Source of the DNA: Halochromatium glycolicum
GTDB lineage: Bacteria > Pseudomonadota > Gammaproteobacteria > Chromatiales > Chromatiaceae
Direction: 5' to 3'
NCBI RefSeq assembly: GCF_016584085.1
Contig: NZ_NRSJ01000042.1
Coordinates: 1 to 45,956 of the forward strand
DNA length: 45,956 nucleotides
The position numbers and the translations under genes are program-made. The notes beneath the pieces are model-generated. The model was not told the origin of the DNA. It was given only the letters and a program-made list of their open reading frames with translations, and did not search any database. Below are positions 33,741 through 41,245 of this stretch, in pieces; positions within the stretch are counted from its first letter, which is position 1, and the number at the start of each line of letters is the position of its first letter.

Positions 33741-33755
33741 CGCCCAAAATGAGCG
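33741..33755. promoter_or_regulatory. Candidate operator between lipoprotein and mscS genes
   Basis: CGCCCA-AAA-TGAGCG is the palindrome family with one mismatch. It lies 88 bases upstream of the lipoprotein gene and 115 bases upstream of the chosen mscS start. The same block with the following ATGGGATCGA is conserved in the relic at 19500-19600. Confidence 0.5.
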
Positions 33756-33869
33756 GTCATGGGATCGACTGTCCGGATCGCAGCCGCTACCTTATTTAGC
33801 CCTCATCGCCGAATGTGGACCCATCATGCAAACAATGTCAGCAGGCGCCTGGTCGCCCCCGGGGTGGCC

Positions 33870-36080
33870 GTGAAGGCACGCTCCGTGCTCCTGTGGATGC
33901 TCGCCGCTGCCCTGCTGTCGGCGACCCAAGCCGCGTGGGCCGACGGCCCCTGGGAGGGCTTCTGGGAGGCCTACAGCAGCGGCGAGGACGCCTATGTCAG
34001 CCTGCGCCAGGACAGCGATCGCGTGGTAGGCACCTATTTTCCCTACAACGGCCATCTCGAAGGCGTCGCCAAGGACGGCGTATTGCGCGGTACCTGGCGC
34101 TCTCCCAATGGCGAGGGGACCTTTGTCTTTTCGCTCACGCCCGATGGCCAGGCCTTTTCCGGCTCCATCGGATCGGGCGAGTGGTGGAACGGGCGCCGCA
34201 TCGACGAGGAGGACGTCGGCACTCTCGACATCGATCTGCGCGACGCGGGCCGTACCGTGCGTTCCTTCATGGCCGCCGGGCGCGCCTATCGTCAGGGCGA
34301 GATCTCCGGGCTCCAGGCGATGTTCTCGGCCCTCTACTTCGCCGGCGACCCGCCCTTCGCCGAGAAGTCCCGACGCGCGCGTCTCCTCTACGACGTCCTG
34401 ACCCAGACCACCTTTCGCATCTTCGAGATCCGCCCGGCGCGTGAGACCGAGCCAGGTCAATCAGAACCAGGGTTCACCTACCAGTTCGAGCAGGCCGGCA
34501 CCGGCGAAGCGGTCACCCTTCGGTTCCAGCGCGACGTCTTCGATCTCTGGCGCATCGAGGCGCCGGAAGCGGCGCAGCTGGAGGCCCAGCTAGCGCGCCT
34601 GCTGGCGGCGAGGGGACGCAAGGAGATCGACCCCACGGCCTACCTCGCGCTGGCGAGCCCGCGCCAGACCCTGGAGGCCTTCATCGTCGGCATGGCACGC
34701 TGGGACGTGGACGGCACCGAGCTAGTGAGCCGCACCTTCGACCTCTCGGCCGTGAGCGAAAAACTGCGCGACTCGCGACTCCCCGTGCTGGCAACCTTCA
34801 TGGCCGGCGTGCTCAACCACATCGGTCATCTCACCCTGGAGGAGCTGCCGGACGATCCCGCGCGCGGACGGCCCTACTTGTTGTATCAGCACCCGGTGGG
34901 GAACATCGTGCTGGCGCGCACGGTCGATGCCGATGGCCAGCCCCGCTGGCAGTTCACCGCCGAGACCCTCGACGGCATCAAGGCCCTCCACGACGCGGTG
35001 CGCACGGTCCCAGTCTCCTTCGAGAATGTCCGCAACCCCCACATCGACACCCCTTATCTCTGGTGGCGATCCCGCGCCAATGACCTGTCCCCGACGCTCA
35101 CCATCGAGCTCGCGGGCATCGAGCTCTGGCAGTGGCTCGGGGTGGTGGTCCTGGCGTTGGTGCTCCCGTTCGTGCTGCACCTGGGCTTGCGCCGGATCGA
35201 GCGCGCCCGGGCCGGGAGGATGTTGCTCTCACGGCTGGTCGCCGTTGGCGTCCCGTGGGTGATCAGCGCGACCGCGCTCGGCCTTCCCGACCGGCTTTCC
35301 GGGCCGCTCTACGCGGTGGGCTGGGTGCTGCTCATCGTCGCGATCACCTGGCTGCTCTACCGTGCCGTGACCGCCGCGAACAGCGTCCTAGCGCGACTCG
35401 CGAAGCGCACCGAGAGCACCGCCGACGATGTCGCAGTCACCCTACTAACGGGACTCGCCCGCATCCTGCTGGTGGTCGGCGCCCTGATCGCCATCGCGGA
35501 TGTGCTCGGGATGCCCTATCAGACCGTACTCGCCGGCGTCGGCGTGAGTGGTCTCGCCCTCGCCATCGCCTCCCGGGACCTGCTCGCCAACCTGTTCGGC
35601 TCGGTGATCATCGCCAGCGACCGGCCCTTCACCCGCGGCGACTTCGTCAGCGTCGGCAACATCATGGGGACCGTGGAACAGGTCGGGCTGCGCTCGACGC
35701 GGCTGCGCCCCGTGGACGATACCTCGGTCACCATCCCGAACAGCACGATCGCCACGGACCGGGTTGTGAACCTCTCCAAGCGGCGCAAGATCCGCGTCCT
35801 GGAGACGATCCATGTCTCCCACGATGCCTCCGTCGAGGCGATCCTCGCGCTCCGGGAGCGGCTCCGCGGCGAACTGCTCGCCGACCCCATGGTCGCCGAT
35901 GAAAACGTGCGCGTGGGCCTGGCCACGATCAGCCTCTACGCGGTCGAAATGGAAATCTCCTTCTACATCAGCACCGCGGATTACGATGCGTTCCTCTATG
36001 AAAAGCACCGCATCATGGCCCACCTCCTGTCCACGCTCGAGGCGGCCGGCGTCGAGCGCGCCGTCATCCGCCGAGACTAG
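33870..36080 (+). CDS. MscS-family mechanosensitive channel with large periplasmic domain
   Basis: The 736-residue product has a signal peptide (LLWMLAAALLSATQAAWA) and a periplasmic domain of about 380 residues. Several membrane helices follow, then the MscS pore helix and beta-domain (about 555-640): GVSGLALAIASRDLLANLFG, ASDRPFTRGDFVSVG, TIPNSTIATDRV. The Ala/Gly-rich pore helix is typical. Such channels release solutes on sudden osmotic downshift. The frame opens at ATG 33759, but that ATG adjoins the operator-like site and the intervening DNA is not protein-conserved in the relic copy. I prefer GTG 33870, just before the signal peptide. The next gene starts 3 bases after its stop. Confidence 0.85.
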   Translation: MKARSVLLWMLAAALLSATQAAWADGPWEGFWEAYSSGEDAYVSLRQDSDRVVGTYFPYNGHLEGVAKDGVLRGTWRSPNGEGTFVFSLTPDGQAFSGSIGSGEWWNGRRIDEEDVGTLDIDLRDAGRTVRSFMAAGRAYRQGEISGLQAMFSALYFAGDPPFAEKSRRARLLYDVLTQTTFRIFEIRPARETEPGQSEPGFTYQFEQAGTGEAVTLRFQRDVFDLWRIEAPEAAQLEAQLARLLAARGRKEIDPTAYLALASPRQTLEAFIVGMARWDVDGTELVSRTFDLSAVSEKLRDSRLPVLATFMAGVLNHIGHLTLEELPDDPARGRPYLLYQHPVGNIVLARTVDADGQPRWQFTAETLDGIKALHDAVRTVPVSFENVRNPHIDTPYLWWRSRANDLSPTLTIELAGIELWQWLGVVVLALVLPFVLHLGLRRIERARAGRMLLSRLVAVGVPWVISATALGLPDRLSGPLYAVGWVLLIVAITWLLYRAVTAANSVLARLAKRTESTADDVAVTLLTGLARILLVVGALIAIADVLGMPYQTVLAGVGVSGLALAIASRDLLANLFGSVIIASDRPFTRGDFVSVGNIMGTVEQVGLRSTRLRPVDDTSVTIPNSTIATDRVVNLSKRRKIRVLETIHVSHDASVEAILALRERLRGELLADPMVADENVRVGLATISLYAVEMEISFYISTADYDAFLYEKHRIMAHLLSTLEAAGVERAVIRRD

Positions 36081-36083
36081 ACC

Positions 36084-36863
36084 ATGAGCAGCAACGGCAA
36101 GCAACCACGCAAGCCCTCCCGGTTCCTCATCATTACCGTCATCGTGGAGCTGGTGATCATCGGTGTCCTGGCGTGGGCGGTCCTGCAGCTTCGCGGCGGC
36201 ATCGAGGCGGCCCATGTCCGGGATCGGCAGGCGACCGAAATGCTCCTGGCCACCTACACCCTGCGCCAGAGCTCCGACTACCTTTCCCGCTTCGCGCGCA
36301 GCTATGCGGCGACCGGCGACCCGGCCTGGCGCGACCTGTACCAGCAGGTGCTCGACATCCGGCGCGGCGAGGCACTGCGCCCGAAGAACTATGAGAGCGT
36401 GTACTGGGACCTGATCGAGCCCTACCGCTCTAATGCCCATCCGCTTCTCTATCCGCAATCCCTGCGCAACATCCTCGAGGGTCTACCCTTCACCCCGGCC
36501 GAGATGGATCTGCTACAGGAGGCGGAAACGGAATCCGAGGGGCTCGCCGAGGTCGAGCTCGCCGCCTTCGAGGCGGTAGAGGCGCAGCGCCCCGAGGCGG
36601 CCGTTGAGGCCCTGTTCTCGGTGGACTACCTGCGTGCCAAGCACGCCATCATGCAGCCCATCGACGAGCTGATGATCGAGGTGCGCGAGCGCATCGCTGC
36701 CGAGCGTGAGGACTGGTTGACGCGGGCGGAAGGCTTGCTCGCACTGGTGATCTGGGCTTCTGTGTTCGCGGCGGTGGCCAACCTAGCGCTGTTACTGGCA
36801 GCGCGGCGGCGCTACACGCGGGCGGAAAAACTCAGACCATTTTCCAATCAATTCTCTGGGTAA
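36084..36863 (+). CDS. Membrane sensor-like protein without output domain
   Basis: The 259-residue product has two membrane helices (about 14-36 and 217-240) enclosing a helical periplasmic domain of about 180 residues, with motifs such as LRQSSDYLSRFARSYAATGDP and LAEVELAAFEAVEAQRPEA. That arrangement is common at the N-terminus of diguanylate cyclases, adenylate cyclases and kinases. Here the chain ends 20 residues after the second helix (RRRYTRAEKLRPF), where a HAMP or GGDEF domain would normally begin. It may be truncated or may signal through a partner. It starts 3 bases after mscS and ends 4 bases before hdhA, so the three are probably one transcript. Confidence 0.7.
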   Translation: MSSNGKQPRKPSRFLIITVIVELVIIGVLAWAVLQLRGGIEAAHVRDRQATEMLLATYTLRQSSDYLSRFARSYAATGDPAWRDLYQQVLDIRRGEALRPKNYESVYWDLIEPYRSNAHPLLYPQSLRNILEGLPFTPAEMDLLQEAETESEGLAEVELAAFEAVEAQRPEAAVEALFSVDYLRAKHAIMQPIDELMIEVRERIAAEREDWLTRAEGLLALVIWASVFAAVANLALLLAARRRYTRAEKLRPFSNQFSG

Positions 36864-36867
36864 CACT

Positions 36868-37635
36868 ATGTATGATCCGCTCACTTTTCGACTGGATGGC
36901 GCGGTTGCCCTGATCACGGGCGCCGGTGCCGGCATCGGCCGTGCCATCGCCGAGACCTTCGCTGCCGCGGGTGCGGCGGTCGCCGTCACCGACCGCGATG
37001 CCGCCGCGGCCCAGGAGGTCGCCGCGGCGATCACTGACGCCGGCGGCAAGGCCGTCGGCGGCGCCTGCAATGTCACTCAGGAAGAAGACCTCGCCGCCGC
37101 GGTGGACCTTGCTATCGATACCTTTGGCCGCCTAACCATCCTGGTCAACAACGCCGGTGGCGGCGGCCCGAAGCCGTTCGACATGCCGATGGCCGACATG
37201 CGCCTGGCCTTCGAGCTGAACCTGTTCTCGGTGTTCCGGCTCTGCCAGCTCGCCGCGCCCTACATGGAGCAGGCCGGTGGCGGCGCCATCCTCAACATCA
37301 CCTCGATGGCCGGCGAGAACAAGAACCAGCGGATGGCCTCTTACGGGGCCTCCAAGGCCGCCGAGAACCACCTCACGCGCAACATCGCATTCGATCTCGG
37401 ACAAAAGAACATCCGTGTCAATGCCATCGCCCCTGGCGCCACCCGCACCGATGCGCTGAAGAAGGTACTGACGCCCGAGATCGAGGCAAAGATGCTCGAG
37501 CACACGCCGCTCAAACGCCTTGGCGAGCCTGCGGACATGGCCAACGCTGCGCTCTTCCTCTGCTCGCCGGCCGCGGCCTGGATCAGCGGCCAGATCCTGA
37601 CCATCTCCGGCGGCGGGGTTCAGGAGCTCGACTGA
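36868..37635 (+). CDS. hdhA: HdhA-like short-chain dehydrogenase (7-alpha-hydroxysteroid dehydrogenase family)
   Basis: The 255-residue enzyme is a classical NAD(P)-dependent short-chain dehydrogenase with strong resemblance to E. coli HdhA: ITGAGAGIGRAIAETFA (cofactor loop), LVNNAGGGGPKPFDMPMAD, ITSMAGENKNQRMASYGASKAA with the catalytic Ser, Tyr and Lys, and PLKRLGEPADMANAALFLCSPAA. E. coli HdhA oxidises the 7-alpha hydroxyl of bile acids. A phototroph or environmental bacterium is unlikely to meet bile salts, so the real substrate is probably another alcohol or ketone. The gene is intact and coupled to the sensor-like gene upstream. The symbol reflects similarity, not proven activity. Confidence 0.82.
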   Translation: MYDPLTFRLDGAVALITGAGAGIGRAIAETFAAAGAAVAVTDRDAAAAQEVAAAITDAGGKAVGGACNVTQEEDLAAAVDLAIDTFGRLTILVNNAGGGGPKPFDMPMADMRLAFELNLFSVFRLCQLAAPYMEQAGGGAILNITSMAGENKNQRMASYGASKAAENHLTRNIAFDLGQKNIRVNAIAPGATRTDALKKVLTPEIEAKMLEHTPLKRLGEPADMANAALFLCSPAAAWISGQILTISGGGVQELD

Positions 37636-37668
37636 GCGTCCTCAAGGCGCCGCTGTCGCTTTTGTTCG

Positions 37669-37680
37669 CGGTGATCACCG
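37669..37680. promoter_or_regulatory. 12-bp palindrome upstream of the second dehydrogenase
   Basis: CGGTGATCACCG is perfectly self-complementary and lies within a wider GTTCGCG...CGCGAAC inverted repeat (37664-37690). It is 79 bases before the gene at 37759 and could be an operator for a separate promoter. Confidence 0.35.
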
Positions 37681-37758
37681 ACCCGCGAACACGGCATCGA
37701 TCGCCGTCTTCGAACAGGTCCTTCATCGGTTCCGGCGCTGCCCGGTTAGGAGCGAGAC

Positions 37759-38556
37759 ATGCCCCAATTCGATCCCTTCAACGATTTTCGGATGCAGGGC
37801 CATGTGGCCCTCGTCACCGGCGGCGCCCAGAACATCGGCGAGGCCATTGCGCGCAGCTTCGCCGGCGCCGGGGCCAAGGTGATGATCGCCGATCTCAACG
37901 GCGACAAGGCCAACGCCACCGCCGAGAGGATCGCCGAGGAGACCGGCAGTGAGGTCATCGGAATGGCCTGCGACGTGACCAAGGACGAGCAGATCGATGC
38001 CTGCGTCGCCAAGACGGCCGAGGCCTTCGGCAGCATCTCGACCCTGGTGAATAACGTCGGCTGGGGCCGGGCCTATCCGGACCCGCTCGCTGTGCCGGCC
38101 GAGGAGATGATCGAGAGCTACAGACTGAATACGCTTGCCGCGCTGCGGATGACCGCGGCGTGCCGGCCGCATCTGGAACAGGCAACCAACCCGACCGTGA
38201 CCAACTCCGGCTCCCTGGTCGGCGTGCTGCCGGCGTTCGACTTCATCGCCTACTCGGCCGCGAAGGCAGCGCTCAACCACGCGATGCTCGGGCTCGCCCA
38301 CTACTTCGCCAAGCGGGTCCGGGTCAATACGGTGCTCATCGGCACGGTGCTCACCCCTGGCTACGCCGAGGCCGGCCTCGACGAGAAGACCCAGGAGGCG
38401 CTCGCACACCCGGACAACCTGACGGGTCGGGCGGGCCGACCCGAAGACATCGCCAACGCCTTCCTGTGGCTCGCCTCACCGGCAGGCAGCTGGGTCTCGG
38501 GCCAAACCATCCAGGTCTCGGGCGGCGGCAAGCGCGTGCGCCTGATGCCCGAATAG
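37759..38556 (+). CDS. Short-chain dehydrogenase/reductase
   Basis: The 265-residue product is a second short-chain dehydrogenase: VTGGAQNIGEAIARSFAGAG (cofactor loop), LVNNVGWG, NSGSLVGVLPAFDFIAYSAAKAAL with catalytic Ser, Tyr and Lys, and TGRAGRPEDIANAFLWLASPAG. It shares the GPEDIANA-type end and GQTIQVSGGG with HdhA but lacks the GGGGPKPFDMP block, so its substrate differs. TAGGAGCGAG precedes the ATG at 37759. The gene is intact, lies 123 bases after hdhA and may start its own transcript (see the palindrome at 37669). The barrel gene follows after 25 bases. Confidence 0.88.
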   Translation: MPQFDPFNDFRMQGHVALVTGGAQNIGEAIARSFAGAGAKVMIADLNGDKANATAERIAEETGSEVIGMACDVTKDEQIDACVAKTAEAFGSISTLVNNVGWGRAYPDPLAVPAEEMIESYRLNTLAALRMTAACRPHLEQATNPTVTNSGSLVGVLPAFDFIAYSAAKAALNHAMLGLAHYFAKRVRVNTVLIGTVLTPGYAEAGLDEKTQEALAHPDNLTGRAGRPEDIANAFLWLASPAGSWVSGQTIQVSGGGKRVRLMPE

Positions 38557-38581
38557 GGCGACGCCTCAGGCTCTTGACCAA

Positions 38582-40396
38582 GTGCACCGGCAGAGAGCGG
38601 CCCGTGCGGCCCCGGTCCGGCTCTGTGCGCTCGCGTGCAACGGGGCGCTGGTGTCCGGCCTGCTCTGGACGCTGGCTGGCGGAGCCGCGCTCGCGCAGAC
38701 CGGCTCCGGGAGCGGTGCCGGCATCGGCGGCGGTCCGAGCTACGAGGCCCTGCAGCCCCTGCACGGCGGCGAGACGATCACCTCGATTGGCGTCGAGGTG
38801 GAACCGCCGGATGCCCCCGGGGCCGACACACTGCAGGCGACCGTGCGCGATGAGCTCAACCTGCGCACCGGCGACTCCTGGGACCCGATGCTCGGTGCGG
38901 CCATCCGTGCCAGGCTCGAGGCGCGCCCCGAGATCCGGTCCATCGCGTTTGCCGGACGCGCCCTCGGCGGCGGCGTCGGACGCCGCCTCATCGTGACCGT
39001 CCAACCGGCGAGCGATGCAGCAGCGGTGCCCCCGCGCGGTCTCTTGGTGACGGGCGACCTGGCTGACTTCCCGCTGCTCTATCGCCGCGGCGGACGTCAC
39101 TTGCAGGTCATCTTGAACGGCGGCCTCGGCGTCTACTCGGACGGCAATCCCTGGTTCGACAGTCCCGAGACCTTCACGCGGGGCAACCCGCTGGTCGAAC
39201 GGCCGGCGGCGGGTGCGGGCACCGGGGACCGGGCAAGCTGGGCCGAGGGGTTCGTCCAGATCGGCGTGGGCGGCGTCGCGCCGGTGGCGGGCGACGCCCT
39301 GTACGGGTTTGGCGCGGTGTCTGCGATCGCCCCCGGCTCGGTGGGTCGCGACATCTTTCGCGACGACCCCCGCGCGAGCTTCGACCTGGAGCTGGCCTAT
39401 GCGGGTCTGCTCTATGCGCCAACGAACGCGCGCCGGCGGCTCAAGGTCTCCACCGGCCGCCAGAACTTCACGCTCAACAGCGGCTTTCTGATCTCGCAGT
39501 TCGGCTCGCAATGGAACGCCGGGCCAAGGCCCGGCGTCTACATGTCGCCCCGCACCGCACACGACTTTGCGCTCCTCGCCTCCGGACAGCTTGGGGATTG
39601 GTCGGCCCAGGCATTCTGGCTCGACCCCAACGAGTACCAGCCCATCGAGTCCAACACGCGGGTCACCGGGCTGAACCTGCGCCGCCAGCCCGCCGGGCGC
39701 TGGGCTTGGGATGGCTCGATCATCTACGTCCCCGAGTCCGATACCCGCTACCGCGCGCCGGATGGCCGCCCGCGCCAGCGCGAGGGCCTGTGGACCGTCG
39801 CCGGCCATCTGCGCCGCCGCGCGGTGCCCGACGCGCCCGGCGCCTGGCTGGAGGCCGAGCTCGCCCATCAGTGGCACGACGACTTCCCGATGGCCGCCTG
39901 GGCCGGCTATGCGGAGGCCGGTTGGATCGCGCGGAACACACCCTGGACGCCGAGCCTCTCTTATCGCTTCGCCTCCTTCTCGGGCGACGACCCGGATACG
40001 ACCCGCTACGAGCGCTTCGACACCCTCTATTCCGGTGGTCTCGATCAGTGGCTGCAGGGCATCTCGATCAACAAGGTGCTCACCCAGGCCAACCGCAAGA
40101 CGCACCGGGTCCGGTTGAACGTCGCACCCACGGCGAGGCTCAATCTGACGATCGACCTCTACAGGCACGTCGCCAACGAGAAGAACAACCTCGGGGCCAA
40201 CCCGGCACTCGGCACCCTATCGAGCCATGACCTCGGCGAGGAGATCCAGCTCACCATCCGCTGGGCCGTGTCGAGCCGGCTGTTCCTGCAGGGAATCACC
40301 GGCATCGCCTTTCCAGGCGCGGCCATCAAAGACGCCGCTGATGGGGACGCCAAACCCTGGAATACCGCCCAGCTCCAGTTGTTCTGGGGCTTTTGA
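38582..40396 (+). CDS. Alginate-export-like outer-membrane protein with POTRA-like domain
   Basis: The 604-residue product has a signal peptide (WTLAGGAALAQ), a small alpha/beta domain (about 60-135, ITSIGVEVEPPDAP to RRLIVTVQP) that looks like a POTRA domain, and a long C-terminal barrel with many WG, GF and aromatic-ended strands closing in LQLFWGF. The barrel resembles the alginate-export family (AlgE-like), for example KVSTGRQNFTLNSGFLIS and GQLGDWSAQAFWLDP. Such porins secrete or take up polysaccharide or other polar compounds. The GTG at 38582 is the start. It follows the dehydrogenase with 25 bases between and is probably co-transcribed. No polysaccharide synthase is present here. Confidence 0.75.
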   Translation: MHRQRAARAAPVRLCALACNGALVSGLLWTLAGGAALAQTGSGSGAGIGGGPSYEALQPLHGGETITSIGVEVEPPDAPGADTLQATVRDELNLRTGDSWDPMLGAAIRARLEARPEIRSIAFAGRALGGGVGRRLIVTVQPASDAAAVPPRGLLVTGDLADFPLLYRRGGRHLQVILNGGLGVYSDGNPWFDSPETFTRGNPLVERPAAGAGTGDRASWAEGFVQIGVGGVAPVAGDALYGFGAVSAIAPGSVGRDIFRDDPRASFDLELAYAGLLYAPTNARRRLKVSTGRQNFTLNSGFLISQFGSQWNAGPRPGVYMSPRTAHDFALLASGQLGDWSAQAFWLDPNEYQPIESNTRVTGLNLRRQPAGRWAWDGSIIYVPESDTRYRAPDGRPRQREGLWTVAGHLRRRAVPDAPGAWLEAELAHQWHDDFPMAAWAGYAEAGWIARNTPWTPSLSYRFASFSGDDPDTTRYERFDTLYSGGLDQWLQGISINKVLTQANRKTHRVRLNVAPTARLNLTIDLYRHVANEKNNLGANPALGTLSSHDLGEEIQLTIRWAVSSRLFLQGITGIAFPGAAIKDAADGDAKPWNTAQLQLFWGF

Positions 40397-40493
40397 TCGC
40401 TCGTGCCCGCCAGTCGCTCAGGCTTGCGAGCGGGAGTGATGCGCGACCGGCCGCATCGTTCCACAATGCCCTAGCCCGTTCACGGAGATACCG

Positions 40494-40967
40494 ATGTCCA
40501 CTGCGAAAGAAACAGCTGCACCAAGTCCATCAAGTATCGCGCAAGGCGCGATCATATCCGGCGTCATCAATGCGATCATCAACGGCGCCATTCAGTGGTA
40601 TCTGCTGTCAGGCCACGCCCCGCTGCCCTTGACCGTCGATGGAATCAGCAGCGACGAGCACACCGTCTTTGGCGCCGCGGTGCCCCTCGCCGTCAGTCTG
40701 GCGATGATCCTGACGGCCGTCGCCTATACCACCATCAAGCCGCCCAAGCCGCGGTTTTATCCGGTTTTTCTAGGGATGACCATCAAGCACGGCTTCTTTG
40801 CGCTTGGCGTCATCATCACCTTCGCAGTGCTGTGGCAACGCCTGCTCGGCTCCATCCTGGTTCCGCTCGCGGTGGCCGTGATCATCCTGGGTCTGGTCGC
40901 GGGGGTCGTCGCAGCGATCGTGAACTATATGACCATTATGGAGAGTCACCGCCGCAGTCAAGAGTGA
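40494..40967 (+). CDS. Four-helix membrane protein, paralogue of 29254
   Basis: The 157-residue product repeats the architecture and most residues of the protein at 29254: NGAIQWYLLSGHAPLPLTVD, DEHTVFGAAVPLAVSLAMIL, KHGFFALGVIITFAVLWQRL and VIILGLVAGVVAAIVNYMTI. GGAGAT precedes the ATG at 40494. Unlike its paralogue it has no YGCCCA-N3-TGGGCR site upstream, so it is probably regulated differently. It lies 97 bases after the barrel gene. Function is unknown; the near-complete conservation of the loop between helices 1 and 2 argues for a real role. Confidence 0.75.
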   Translation: MSTAKETAAPSPSSIAQGAIISGVINAIINGAIQWYLLSGHAPLPLTVDGISSDEHTVFGAAVPLAVSLAMILTAVAYTTIKPPKPRFYPVFLGMTIKHGFFALGVIITFAVLWQRLLGSILVPLAVAVIILGLVAGVVAAIVNYMTIMESHRRSQE

Positions 40968-41245
40968 TCATCTGATCTGGACTCACGATCATGCCAAGCG
41001 GCCGCTCATAGCAACATCCCACTCCTGACGATACATTGCACGAGGTTCAGGTTGAGTCCGGAAGCGAAGCCGAATCGCTGCAGGCGGCCGTGCTCGCAGA
41101 CTGTCAGTCCTTTTCGCGGGCGGTTTTTGCTACGCCAGTGCTGGGTATGGCCGCTTGGCTTGATCGATTCAGGCACCCCCCTTTGCGTGACCATTTGCCG
41201 ATCTCAATAGTTGCCGATCTCAATAGCGATCCAATAGGAGCGAAT

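Noticed and set aside
37636..37758. Member of the YGCCCA-N3-TGGGCR site family upstream of the second dehydrogenase
   Set aside because: The palindrome here (CGGTGATCACCG) has a different sequence and spacing.
41036..41245. Upstream extension of the second MscS gene
   Set aside because: ATG 41246 has TAGGAG at 5 bases and starts a signal-like helix. The preceding 70 codons have no family similarity.
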